This document shows, piece by piece, positions 10,554-24,891 of a stretch of 64,000 bases of DNA (the stretch's first letter is position 1; each line of letters starts with the position of its first letter). The position numbers were made by a program, and so were the translations under genes. The notes beneath the pieces were generated by a model, which ran no database searches, had not been told where the DNA came from, and saw only the letters and a program-made list of their open reading frames with translations. Location: contig NC_074712.1 of assembly GCF_947242115.1 (NCBI RefSeq), positions 43,839,838 through 43,903,837 of the forward strand, given 5' to 3'. This DNA is from Biomphalaria glabrata (lineage: Eukaryota > Mollusca > Gastropoda > Planorbidae).

Positions 10554-13500
10554 GTGAGTAAGATGTGTCGGCCCAAATCAATAGTTGTTTTGTAAAAAAA
10601 AAACCCACATGAGATTATTACGTAAGCTCCAGACCATCGTCTTGATACTGAAAGGCATAATCTATGAACACTAGCTGTCCTTTGCTGGTGCTGTTATGTA
10701 CCCTGAGATGTCTTGCTAACTTCATTTAATTATTACTTGCACGAGTTCTTAAAAAATAGTTATATGAATCCACTAAATAACTTACACACAGTAAGCCAGA
10801 AACAATGAAGATTAATTACTGATTGGATATTTAGATAATTTGATTATTTAATTAAATGAAATGGGAAAAAAATGATAACTACTAGCTTCACTATAAATTA
10901 ATTAAAGATAAAAATTGGGAACCATCAATGCTAAGTACACTCACTATCCATTAACTCTAAACAAAAAAAAATCCATTCACCAAAGCTGAAAAAAAATTTT
11001 CTATAAAAATAAAACTATTAAAAGTAAGAAATTAATTTCCCTTTGATACCCTGTAATACGGGTGGCATTTTTAACTATGATGTCATGTAGCCAACCCAAC
11101 GACCGACTGCCTTTAAATCCAAAAAAAAAATGCAAAGAAAGTCTTAAATACTTAAATCCAAGTCTTCATTGAGTCTCTCTGATTGCAAGCGGCGTTTTCT
11201 CTACATCAGTGATGCTCAACCGAATTCGACCTGCGGGCCATTTTAACTTTCGACACGCGTGTCGCGGGCCACATCAATAAAAGGTAAAATAATGAAATCC
11301 AAATTCTCCAAAAACTATTTGAAAATATTGGATCTAGTATTAATTAATGGGATATTTAAAGTCATCATTTTTTACGCGTCTAAAAATGGGATCATTTCTC
11401 TACTTAAAATGTGAGCGACATTGTAGCTACCTTTACCACCAACTTATTTTCTTGTCTCTTTTTGGTTAATATTCCCATCGACCCTCCAATCTCTAGGCGT
11501 AGTTTGACCAATCTTTTATACGCGGCTCAAACCAAAAAGGCCTTCATATTTGTTTTATAATGCCGCTGTATATGTTCTTGTTTTTGAAACAGCCAGACTT
11601 TCTTTACAAAACAAATATGCTGGCTAATTATCATGTTCCACAAAAAAAATCCATTCACTTTTCTCGGTAGATTCCCATTTCATAAACTCATAAACGCACA
11701 ATCGTTAAAGGTCATGGCACCAATCCTTCAGAGAAAAAGTGGAGGCCCTAACAGTTTTGAAGGGGTGAGGATTTGATTTTCTACTTTTGTGCCGACGTTT
11801 CGGCGGGCCGGATGAAACTACGTCGCGGGCCGGTTCTGGCCCGCGGGCCGTACTTTGGGCATCACTGCTCTACATGAACACCTCGCCCGGCTCCCCATCC
11901 TTCATTGTGTTATAATTAAAACGAGACCTAGCTTTTGTCTTTATTTAATATGTCTTTGATTCGATTGGACTCAATGAATAAACCCAAGACTCGTTTCATC
12001 GTTCTCAATGAGTGGAGATGTTCAGAACTCAAGACTCGTCTCAATGAGTGGAGATGTTCAGAACTCAAGACTCGTCTCAATGAGTGGAGATGTTCAGAAC
12101 TAAAAACTTGTCTCAATGAGTGGAGATATTCAGAACTCAAGACTCGTCTCAATGAGTGGAGATGTTCAGAACTCAAGACTCGTCTCAATGAGTGGAGATG
12201 TTCAGAACTCAAGACTCGTCTCAATGAGTGGAGATATTCAGAACTCAAGACTTGTCTCAATGAGTGGAGATGTTCAGAACTCAAGACTCGTCTCAATGAG
12301 TGGAGATGTTCAGAACTTAAGACTCGTCTCAATGAGTGGAGATGTTCAGAACTCAAGACTTGTCTCAATGAGTGGAGATGTTCAGAACTCAAGACTCGTC
12401 TCAATGAGTGGAGATGTTCAGACTAAACGTACATTACAATCATCTGCTCTCTAGCTCACCTTCATCTATCTATTCATATTTCTGTTAGACCTTTGGGGCA
12501 CCACACAAGATTTGTCAACCGTCTTTCTCCATTTCTCTATAATTTTTTCCTTTGGTAGAACCTCTTTCAATGACAGGCCATTTCATTCTTTTATGTTGAC
12601 GCTTTCTCTGTCTGCCTCCTCTTCTTTTTCTTGGTACTGTTCCCTGTAGCCATAGTCTTAGTCAGTGGCGTAGCTACCAATGTGCGGGTGGTGCGGGCCG
12701 CACAGGGCACCAAGTGGAGAGGGGCACCAAAATTCCCCCAGTGTGTATTAATTTCCGTAGGCGTTTCAGTAAAAACGACTAATTGTATGGACACGAACAA
12801 ACATAAACTACTGTATTTTAAACATGAACTAACGATTTATAAACTAGTCATGTCGCTATTTTGTTTCATCTCCTTGACTATTTCTTCCATACAATGTAAG
12901 CTATAGAACAGTTTGTATCTAATTTACTAGATTTATTTCGGACACACGGTACATGTTGTTACTACACGGATCAATGCTCTGTAATATAAAGAAGAAGATA
13001 GGCCAACCTTTTTTTACTTCATTGTTTAGTCCATTGGTTTAATCTAGATATTGACTTTACAAATATATTTCTAAACTCTAGCTCCAAACAATTGTCTTAG
13101 TTTATTCATTTCTTTATGATTCTTTAGAGTTTAATTTTGGAATTAATTCTATTGTAATGTCAATATTTTAAAATAAGCTAACCTTTGTTTTCTACGAGTT
13201 TTTTTTTTTAACTAACTAATTAATTGTAATACTGTAACGTAAACAAAATGATGAATAATGCTCAAGACTGACTAGTCTGGCTGGCGCCTCAAAACCCTTT
13301 TAAGCTCAGACGGAGAAATCGGCATCTCTGGTTCTGTCCGGTCTGGGTAGACTATAAGGGCCCCATACCCAGATCTATCGGGGTCCCTTATTACCGACCT
13401 ATCGGTATAACAGAAAATGGTATCTGATGGGTAGGACTTTAGTGTAGCTGATGCCAAGTTTTGGAGTATGGCAGGTGTTAATCGCCTCTTGGTGGCTCCC

Positions 13501-16500
13501 TCTTGCCCTATAAGGGACATGCTTATTTGTGGGGCCGACTTCTCCTCCACGGAGGGCAAGTACTAATTATTATAATTGGGATTCTGTCAGTGGAGAGCCC
13601 AGCTGATTTTGACCAATTGGCCGCAATGTGGAGGAACGATCGCATTTTATGCTTTTCCTCTCTCTCCACTGTCGCACTAATATTGAGGTGGGAAGCCTAG
13701 AGTCGCCCCTTTCATAGCCCTCATAGGTTGTAAGTACCGCCCTCTCCCTCCTTAAATGTAAAGGGGTCACGTTTTTTAAGATTTCAGCAGCGTTTGTTGG
13801 GCTTGTCCGAAAGGTGCCTGTCACGAGTCGAGTCTGTGACCTATTTCTACCAGTTTCTAGAAGCGAGTTCAAACCAGTGCAAGTGTCCAGCGTAAACAAG
13901 TTAATTTTAGGTATCCAATCAAAGAAAGAGGTTAAGGAAAAAAATAGCACACGTCAGCTTCTAGAAGTTCAAAGTTACTAAAATAATTATATGAGAAAGT
14001 TCCATGATTCTGGAACATACGATCAAAGAAAGTATTAATTAGGGGAAAGTCAGTTAGACGGGGTCCTCGCATAGTAGTAGTTCTTGTAGAGCGATGGTCC
14101 TCGATTATTCTTCTCTTAGTAAAGGTTTATTCAAGTTTTGTGATATTAGCAGGTTCATTAGTTAAAGTTTTATTAGTTGAAGTTGAAGTTATACTAAGTG
14201 AAGTTTTATGTTTCTTTAAGTTTTATTTATGAAGTATCAAGTCAAGTTGTTATTGAATTGAGAAGTTAATTTGATGTGAAAGTTGAAGAAGTATTATTAA
14301 AGAAGTTTTAAGAAAATACAGAGAGATGTTTCTTTCTTCACTTCATATGAATTTATCAACTTATTAATACAATCCTTCGGCCAGTGGTTACAGTGCCACA
14401 AACGAACCTTAGTGCATGTGATTGTACTCGGTTGAGTGATTCGAGGACAGTTTTACTAGCATATACTTGAGCTGTACTCAATTTAAATTGTGATCTGAGT
14501 GCCCCTAAGTACAATGTGCGTAGCATGTAAGCTTTGACACCCCACTTTGTGCTGGCTAGCTTTCTTAGTAACGCTAACTTCTCCGAGGCTTTTCTTTCAA
14601 CTTCCTGGACGTGCTGGAACATTTGACAACTTTCTATCCAGGGTTACCCCTAGATATTTGGCGTGTTTTCACGTTGGAGTCGCAGCCCACCGAGTTGAAG
14701 CTCGAATAGAGCTTTAAGAATGTCGATCCCTAGGCTGAACAGGGACCAGGTCGTTTTGGCAACGTTTATCTGAATCTGTCATTTGTCGCAATACGAGGAG
14801 ATGGTTTGGAGGTCTGCTTGTAATGCCGCATGTATTAGGTCGGCTTTCTTGCCGGTTGACCAGAGGACAATGTCATCCGCATAAAGCAGTTTCTTTGACC
14901 GCAGTGAGGTGCGTTTCTTAAATTTCTTAAGTCTAAAGAAACATCGAGACAATTTCAAGTCACATCATTGCCAGAGTCCACCGACTATAGGCGATCTGTT
15001 AATGGGTATGAATTAACTGAACAATTAAAAGCAACAAAGCAAGATGAGACGGTTATCATTGAATCCAGAAAAAAAATGATGAGGCCGACATCGTGAAAAG
15101 AAGAAAATACTTCAATACCGCAGGTTCTAGAGACTAAAGGACAGCACACAAGCATGTCCTCAAAAATTCATACTGAAGAAGCTGAACCATCAGACAGTGT
15201 AAACAATACAGAAAGCAGGATAATAAACTCTAGACTGAACGACATTTGGAGATTGGCCTGATGTCATCACATATAATATTCCCATACACCTTTTCACTCA
15301 AGGATCTGAAACAGTTCAGCGTATGGACAGTCAATTCAGAGAGGCGTATAGACATCAAGAATCAGCAAAAGGAAAGGCTAGAAAGCTTTGAAAGGCTTGG
15401 TTTTTCAGGCAAATGTCAAACGGCGAGAAAGTTCTTAGAAAGTGGATGTGTTATTCGCAAAAAAAAAAAAAAAGAATTCTTATTTTGCTTCCCCTGCACA
15501 CTCTTCTCAACAAGATCAAGTACCAAATCTTCATTTAAATCCAAAGATGGATTCAATGAGACCAGCAGAGCATCGCTTGCTTGGAGGGAACTTGAAGTTT
15601 GCCTGAGAGTAGGGAACAATATTGGCAACAAGGCCCAAGATTTGATTATACAAGAGACGAAAACCTGGAGAGTTAGTAAATTACTATCAAAGTACGATCC
15701 ACTCTTGAGGGAGCATGTGCTTCGAACTAAGCTTTGTTCCAGTCCGAATACATACATGTCTCCACAAATACAAAATGAATTTATTACAATATTGGGGGAT
15801 CACGCTAAAAAACAAATCATACAGCAAGTAAAACAAGCCAAATATTTCTCTATTATTTTTGACAGTACACCTGACATCTCAAAGCTGGATCAAATTTCCC
15901 AAATTTTACGGTATGTTGTCATGGAGAATGACGGGGTGCAGGTTCTTGAGTCTTTTGTTGACTTCATCGACACAAAGGACAAGCATGCTGCTGGAATCGC
16001 TGAGATGATTCTAGAGAAATTGCGTTTGGATGGCTAAGACATAATGGACTGCAGGGGTCAAGGCTGTACGGTCATGAAAGGTCATTAAGGTCATGAAAGA
16101 ATTAACAATATTTGATTAATGAATACATATTATTTTGAAAAAAAAGTAAGGTTTTGCAATGTTATTAATTAGTTTTTTTTTTTTTTTTTTTGTTTTTTTT
16201 TTTTTGGGGGGGGGGGGGGAAGGCATCAATATGAGGTACCGCACCAGGCATCATATACTCTAGCTACGCCACTGGTCTTAGTTGTTTGTTTTTTTACAAG
16301 GTCAGGGTTATTTATTGGTTTGCCTCAATGTTTTGAAAATCTAAAAACAAAAAAAAAAAAGGTTACAAAGACAGTTTGTGTGGAAACATAAACTCAAAAT
16401 CGGCCCCCGAAGTGGTCCACCCAGGCAGGTAAAATGGCAGGTTTCAATATTTTCAGAAAGAATATCAGAATGAAATTCTATCAAAGGGAAATGAGAAGAA

Positions 16501-19500
16501 TGGAGAAAGAAGGTTGTCAGATCTTGTGTGGTGCCCCAAAGGTCCAGCAGACCAAGTGATAGGTGAAAGTGAAGGAGAAGTTCAACGTGAACCTGGCCTA
16601 ACATGTCATATAATGTTTATCTAATTGATTTAATTGTTCTATAAAGGGTCAATCTCTTATTCAAAGCCTCAAGGAGAAAAACATTCCCTTAAAATAAATC
16701 CTCTTCCTTTAGTTCAGTGTACCGTCTGTGTGCTGCGGTATGTTCAGTTCACTCGATAATATGAAATAACTACTTATTAATTGTTGTTTTAAATTATGTT
16801 CTACTTATATGCATACTAAATAGATTTTCCTATTTAAAAGTAAAAGTAAATATTTTTTGTAAATGTAGTAGTTAGTATGATAGATCTTAACTTTTTTACA
16901 AAACAAATCTAAAACCGTTTGCATAAATGTGTTATAAATATAGTAAATGCTTTCCTCCATTACTAAATATCCTCCAGTGTTTGTTACTATCAATAGTGAA
17001 TAGTTGTAAAAAAAGGTGTATTTTTATGATTTTAAAAAATTAAATTATTCGCTTTCAGAAAAGAAAAAAAAAGCCGTTGCATAGAACTTTGAATGGTCTA
17101 AAATAACATGATGTTGGATTTTCAATATCTTTTTTTAGTTTACGAGATCTAAACGGGACGGACGGACTGACGGACAGACAGACAGACCACACTAAAATAA
17201 TAGGATCTATTCCCCCTTTCAAGGGCGCTAAAAAGTAAATAACGCAACATGTAGATTTACGAGCCAATTGTTTGTTTCTTCCAGTCTGCACAAACAGAGT
17301 CCCATGCAAGCCAAAGCTCACCTCCTACACCCGGCAGGCGTCAAACTGCCTGAGTCAGACATGTTCCGACATTACCACGTGGTTCCCACTGAGAGAATTC
17401 TAAGGAAAGAGATGAGAGAAGCTTCAAGAAAGGGTACTTGCTACAACGATGGTGTTCAGATGTGCTGTCCAGAGATTTCCAAGTAATCATCAAAAAAAAA
17501 AAATATATTGTAGTGTAAAATTGAATATTTTACCAAATTCATGTGTTCTAATGAGTGTAAGTGAATAGGTCTCAAGTCTTGTATGTATAACAAATAACAA
17601 AAGAAAATGAAATTGTTGACTTAAATGGCCAGATACTATGCCTACTTTTAGCCTAGCTTTTAAGCGGTATGTGGAGGGACCGATTCATTTGGAAGCGAGC
17701 AAAAATGCTGTTGGCCTTAGCCAAACTTTTGTTTATTTTTCTAAACAGTAATGCGTTGTGAGACACTGTGCTGTGGTCAACTGCATTAAGTGGCAGTCGT
17801 TCAAAGTGATTTGAGGAGCTCAGTAATTAAAGTATATAAAGCAGTGGTTCTTTAGTCTGAGACCTGGGTGCTTTATATGATGCATTTAAGACTCCTTGAA
17901 CGCTTCAAAATTGCCTGCGCTCCATATAGGGCATAGGATAGCAAGATTAGACTACATTACCAATAGCCAAGATCTTCTAGAAGCCGGGTGTAAACAGTGT
18001 AGAGGCACAAGCTAAAATTCGACAGCTAACTAGGGTTGGACACCTATCCCGAAAGGAAAGTCACATAGGCGCATCTTCACAATGGCAATAACATTTAACC
18101 AGTGACGTACGAAGGGAATGTGATGCTTAGTGCGGCCCTCAATAACTGAGCATTGCTAGGTACGCCTCTACCTTTATCCTAAGTTATAAGAATTTAAAAA
18201 AAATGTTTTCTACATTATCCTTGGGAGAAAATTGAAGTTAGTAAGACTAGATATTTATCACAAGATTTAAATATTTAAAAAGAGCGAAGCTTCATTTTAA
18301 TTTGAAGAAGGCAGAGGTAGATTTATAAATGTTGTCAAATGTAAAATGTTTTAATATGTTTCGTATGTTCCTTCAGAGATGAAGATAATTTACTTCCTAG
18401 TCCAAATCTCCCGCAGGACGACGGGGGATGGCAGTGGGCAGGGTATGAACCCGGGACCATCGATAAGTCCGACGTCAGTCCAGCGCGCATACGCACGAGC
18501 AGACAGCCACCCCTTTACCTTTGTCTCAATCCCATGTCTCGCCATTATAGGACCTCGTGTGCGTTACACACCAGGCCATTCCCTCCTCTTGCAGCTTTGG
18601 AAACACCGTAATCAAAAGTTAATGAGCAAAGTAATCGATAATATGCTAGCATTGCGTTTGCCAACCTATTTTTCTGTACCAAGTACTTCTTTGTGTACAT
18701 GTAGCAACCAAATTACAAAAGATGTTTTTCTTTTTTAATTTTTCTTGTATGTGTGTCTCCCAACTGGTTCCCCGAATATCTCCAGGCTAAGCGTACTTTA
18801 GCTTGGGCTACCCTGTGTCTGGTGGGCCGAGATTCTATTGACGTAGCGCTCACAAGTGATCAAAATGAACTTATTTCTTTTATCAATCGAAGTGACTTTC
18901 AGTTGCGTCCAGTGAATGCTTTGAAGTGCCCCATTAAGATTCTGCTCAGAAAAAGATGACCTTTACATCATCTACCCTATAGATCGCAAGGTCTGAAAGG
19001 GGAACTTTACTAACAACTTGGGTACAGGATTTGTTGTAAGAAAGGCAATGGTAGCTAAATGTTATTGGACTGAACTCAAAAAAAAAAAAAAGAACAAGGT
19101 TTGCTGGACTGGTCACTTTGAAAGAATGTCAGAGAACAGAGAAGCGAAAATAGTGACCGACAAAAACCAAAGGCAGGCGCCTCAAAGTCTGACCACGAAC
19201 ATGATGAAATGATGATGTAGAGGCAGATGTACAATTTAGAAGCTCGGGCATGGAGCCGAAATTTTCAAGAGATTTAAATAGAAGGATGTGTTGAAGCAGG
19301 CCAGAGCCCTCCTTGGTCTGTAGAGCCACTGCGATGGGTGGATGAAGGCAAGTGTAACCTGAGCTATAAAATTAACCCTGCGAGGGATACTTAAAGCAAA
19401 ATAAATTGCTAATTGCGTCCTAATGCATCACTTGGGATAGGTGTTTATTTTGATGTGTATAAATATTTCATTGGCTGAGCAGTAAAGCGATTGGTTTCTG

Positions 19501-20836
19501 ACTCGGGGGTCCCGGGTTCGAATCCTGGTGAAGACTGGGATTTTTAATTTTGGGATCTTTGGGAGCCTCTGAGTCCACCCAGTTTTAATGGAAACCTGAC
19601 ATTAGTTAGGGAAAAATAAAGGCGGTTGGTAGTTGTGCTGGCTACATAACACCCTCGTTAACTGTGGGCCACAGAAACAGATGACCTTCACATCATCTGT
19701 CCTATAGACCAAAATGTCAGAAAGGGGAACTTTTTAAAAATATTTCATTACCTATAGCTGAGTAAGTAAACTATATAAAGCAGTGGTTCTTATAGTACAA
19801 AAAAAACAAAAAATGTTTGCAACTATCCTTTTTATGATCACCATCTGTTCACTGCCTGACTAATGTGCATCTCTTAGAGCGGACAAGCTCAACTGCCGAC
19901 CAATAACCTACGTCTATCAGGAGTACTATGTTGAGCCAAGGGGCAGCGATGACTTGAGAAGCAACTGAATCAACTGAATCAGATCATTTGCGACGTCATT
20001 TTTCTATAAAGGTAAATACAAAATGGAAACTTTAAGGTTGCTGAGCACTCGATAAATGTGCAGCTGGAATTGGAAAGGCATTAAAGTGAGCGTAGAAAGA
20101 GATTGTAGAAAGCGTCCATGAAGTGACAAGTAGGGTCCATTAAGTTCTCGTGCAATTTGACTGGCGAGTCGCGAATACACTTTAAATACTTGCTCGTGGA
20201 TAATGAAATGTATGCTCTCTTTTCTTTCAAGACCAGATGGTCAGATCCACACCTGGAGATTTACTAGTATTAGATTCTTACTGCCCTCTCTCTTTCGTTT
20301 TGCAATAAAGTTCAAGGACGTTTTTATTGAATATTTGCGTTTGTTTAGAGTCCGGCGGTTCTCAACCTCTAAGCTCGGCACCCCCTTTTTTTATGATCCC
20401 CCCACTCTGCCGCGACCCCCACCCACACAGCAATAGAAGAATAAAGAAAAATAATCCATATTTTCAATGGTCTTAGGTGACCCCTGGCAAATTTTCTATC
20501 GACCCCCAAGGCTGAGAACCTCTGGTTTAGACTAACAAAAATATTGAACCAAGTATAAATACATTTACGCATTTTTCCTTTTTCCTACAATTATAAGAGC
20601 ATCGTTAGAAAACGGAAACAATGTTAAGAATCTAAACTCGCAGAAGATACTGCAGAGCTCACTTGAAGTAGGCTTAGTTTTGACTTCATCCTCTATATTA
20701 GTTTGTTACTGCCCACACTTTTGAACAAAATGTTGCTAGTTTGACTCGAGGTAATAAAATGAGCAGTGATGTTTTGAATTTCTGAGGTCTAGATTTAGAA
20801 TAATTTCTATGTATAAAAGTCTTTATAAATCTAAAT

Positions 20837-20892
<56 letters not shown>

Positions 20893-23800
20893 ATATATAG
20901 GTCTATAAAAATGATTAAAGAGTTATTTCTTCTGATGTATATACTATATCAGTTGGTACAAACCACTAGGCTGACACATTTTTTAGGAGCAGACCAAAAA
21001 CTAAAAAGGCTTAACGGGCAATAATCCTAATGATTTGTTCATTATCCCAAAATACAGTGAATTAATTTGAAAATTGTATAATATCAAAATTAAACCAATA
21101 TATTTATTTATGACACAGTTTGTTTGTTTTTTCTAAACCTAGCGGACCTCATTCACCAATCGTAAACAAAGAACATTCAGCCACGTGATAATATTGATAA
21201 AACAATTTTTAAAATGTCACGTGACAGCCTGTGTGTATTACGTAATTTGAATAGAAGAGATAGAGAACCACGTGGCTAAATGTTGTTTGTTTACGATTGG
21301 TGAATGACGTCCATTATGAATTTACATACAAAAAAAAAAAACGGCTTAAAATATTTGGAAGTGCAAATTGATTACATTCTCGGCAGATGAAATTGTGAGA
21401 TTAAATTTGGAAAACTGTAATTCAACAGAATACTAATTTTAGTTTAATTTAGTTTAAGCAATTAAAAATGCAGGTCTAGTCTCACTGTTACAATGTCCAT
21501 GATAAGATGCGAAACTTAAAATATCTAAATGTTTTTCAATTGCATGGAATTATTTGTAATGCACTCTGAAGTATCTCTCCTCAGTAGCTTATCGGTTTCA
21601 ACGTGTATAATCAGTAAAGTTGTAAGTAAATAGTTGGCGAATAGAACAAATCGTTGTTAGAAACGTCTAAGGTGGGGATCGACTATTGGCAATGGGACCT
21701 TATTGATTGTTTCCCTTTTATCTCAAATTTAATTAGTACATGCGTCGGAGAGAATTAATAGTGCATATGCACTTAAATTTTGGCTTTATGGGTGTAATTA
21801 TTGGTTAAAATTCTTGTTTTAAAATAGGTGGGAGGCTGGATTAAACATTTCATTTCGGGCCAGAGTTAGTCCTTGAGGCGTAGTTCGTCCAGCACATCAA
21901 TAGGATATTAATGGCAGCGGATTGTAAGCCTTGCATTGACTACTTTTCAAAATATTGATTTGTCTAAATGATTGAGGAAACAAGTGTATCGATTCAACAC
22001 AAGTCAATCGAAATGTTTAATTCGATTGAACTAGATCTCGATCTATTGGGGGTGGGGGGAGGGACTTTTCAATTTCAAAAATCGAAATTTTCAACAATTG
22101 TTGTGATATTTCTTTATTTAGGCTCACCAACACTCAGAAACAATCACACACAATATCATAGATTGGAACTAAAATTATGTTGCATTAATTTGTGACACTA
22201 ACAATATTATGATAGAGTTTCCTAGTTACACTTGTGAAATTGTGAACATATTGTTACGAATCTCACTATCCAGGCTCTCTGCAAACTGCACCATACACCA
22301 CCAACTTAAAGAACTTGACAACTCAGGGCTCCAAAGTAACGTAACACTTTAATAGTTGAATAAATAACAGCCAATACTGTACAATTGGCAACACGTACAC
22401 TGTACAAAATCTCTCCGATAACACCGTTCCGCAGTATCAACTCTTGCACTGGCCTCTCCGTCTCGTTCCGGGCTTGCACTGGGTTCAACAGTTCAGGACT
22501 GACTTCACACACTAGGCTCGTTGTGTCGGACTCGATCGCAGACCAAGATCAAGACGCCAGCCGTCTCAACTGTACTGTCGTAATGCTCCGTACAGAACCA
22601 CACCGCTGAACTGTGCTGTAGTCGACCGGACTGTAGTGAACCGGGCTCTGAACCCCTGCCGTGAACCGTCTTGACTGCGACACCTCCGCTCTTATATAGG
22701 GTCCCTACTGGCCTTCTCGAACCGGACAGAACGCCGCTCGACGTTTCTAGGTGGTCAGATGACTACAACTCTCGTGACGCTCCTGAGCTCTGTTCACGAC
22801 GTCGATCCTTCCCGGACCGCCGTCGATCCTTCCCGAACCGCCGTGTTGACACTCGTCTCGGCTGACCGTCGTAACTCGTCACGGTTGACCGCTCGTCTAG
22901 CGCTGGCCTGGGGCGATTTGCATCGGCTGACTACACTCACACCACTACCCCCATCTGTGCCACCACCAGGTTTATAACAATATAATATTTACAATAGATT
23001 TTTATTAAATTAATAAATTTTTACTATTTTAACTGTGAATAGACCATGCTTTTAGTGACCTAACTTTATCAAATTTAGCTCTTGTGGTATGAAGGGAGAG
23101 TAACCCCTGAAGGCAAGACATGGCCTAAATTGTGCTGATGTGCAAAAACTAAAAACTCAAACTTGTAATATCTCTACTTTCTATCCAATCTACAGTACTC
23201 AATGATATTAGAATATGCTAATATACTAGATTTATATGACAGGACTTCGTGTTTCGATTCTGGCATTAAAGCCCAAGAATAATAGAAATTATTTGATATT
23301 TACAGACTGCTTCTTACTAGGCTTTTATAATAATATTAAGAACGCTCGTAGACTATACCACCCTCAATCTTCTGTTGTTAAGAACGCTCGTAGACTATAC
23401 CACCCTCAATCTTCTGTTGTTAAGAACTCTCGTAGACTATACCACCCTCAATCTTCTGTTGTTAAGAACTCTCGTAGACTATACCACCCTCAATCTTCTG
23501 TTGTTAAGAACTCTCGTAGACTATACCACCCTCAATCTTCTGTTGTTAAGAACTCTCGTAGACTATACCACCCTCAATCTTCTGTTGTTAAGAACTCTCG
23601 TAGACTATACCACCCTCAATCTTCTGTTGTTAAGAACTCTCGTAGACTATACCACCCTCAATCTTCTGTTAGGATGGAGCAAGATCTCAAAGTCTGCAGG
23701 CCTAAAAAAAGTTTATTTGTAAATAGAAAGAGAACGTACCTAACATGAAGCATATTTTGTGCCCAGCCTAATAAGGTCAACAGAACAAAGGAATAGTTGC

Positions 23801-24792
23801 TGAATGATTACACGATCTTCTGAGCTCTAAATTTAGTCATTATGTGTGACTCTGGTGTAGTCTTTGAGATTATCAGATATGACTATTTGGGATTTGGGAT
23901 GAAGAAGGACCGAGTCCATAGCGCTGGTGCGGATGGAAGAAATCCCCAACAAAGGACATATTGTATGGCGGACATCAGCACGGCTGATGTGTTACAGAAA
24001 AGAAAATTGGTGGACTTCTCCGGGATGCTCGGCCTTTGACCTCGCTTATAACTCATGGGTCTCCGAATACTAACCATTTTACATCTGCTTTGATCTTTCC
24101 CAGACAGAAGTTTGTTTTCAGACAAGCAGATGGAGGTAAACTTCCATAAGCCTAGCGTTCTAAGAGTCTTAGACTCAACTCTTAGGATAATGACGATGGT
24201 AGAGGTAGAGTTGATGAATGCTTCTAGACGAGAGTAATAGTTGCGAAAACGTTTGCAGTGTCAGGTGTTTTCTAATGAAAAACATTGGCCTTGGTCTCAG
24301 TATCTAACTATATAATACACTTGAAAAAGAAAATCATAGTGTATATTAATGATTAAGACTTGTTGAACTACATCGTTGTGTTCTTCTTTGGATCATTTGA
24401 GGAACTGGTTTGAAAAATGTCATCAAGAACGGGAATATTTGCAGAATCGAAGCAACAAGGACTAGAAGCTTTTCGCAAATGGTGAGTTCATTTCTGTTAG
24501 AGACAATAGGCTTCATTTTGTGTTATGGCATTGTTCAAATTCTTTCAGGGCATTACATTTATTGTTTCGTTTCGTATAAATTTGTTCATGTCAACTCTTT
24601 TCATGGGTTCAAAAAGTTTGGAAGAAAAAGTCCTTGAAGGTTGAAAACGGCTCTCACATTTTATGTAAATCTTTGGGGAAAAAATCAGGTTCTTAATTGG
24701 CAAACATTACATCAAATAAATACTAGGAGACCACGGCCAGCTTCATACAGTGGGATTTCTTTTGTTTGCTTTTTTTTTTTACAAGAGAAACA

Positions 24793-24891
<99 letters not shown>

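Larger units (their letters stand above)
12663..16274 (+). mobile_element. hAT transposon with ZMYM1-like transposase N-terminus, nested LINE inside
   Basis: The ends are CAGTGGCGTAGCTACC and its inverse ...TCTAGCTACGCCACTG, with perfect 8 bp duplications GTCTTAGT at 12655-12662 and 16275-16282. The plus frame 15246-16037 encodes the TTF/MYM-type finger and first part of a DUF4371 hAT transposase. The C-terminal half is gone. A minus-strand LINE fills 13270-14940. The length of 3612 bp therefore includes a large passenger. Confidence 0.94.

Noticed and set aside
18379-18738. 119-codon plus ORF
   Set aside because: Covers a tRNA-like repeat on the opposite strand and then AT-rich sequence; no domain seen.
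20800-21024. 71-codon ORF with a run of Ile-Tyr
   Set aside because: It is the translation of an (AT)n microsatellite.
22306-22977. Several ORFs of 64-74 codons
   Set aside because: All lie inside the solo LTR and have no gene-like features.
23236-23748. 170-codon ORF, longest plus frame in the left half
   Set aside because: It consists mainly of the 42 bp minisatellite, whose length is a multiple of three; no domain or start context supports a gene.
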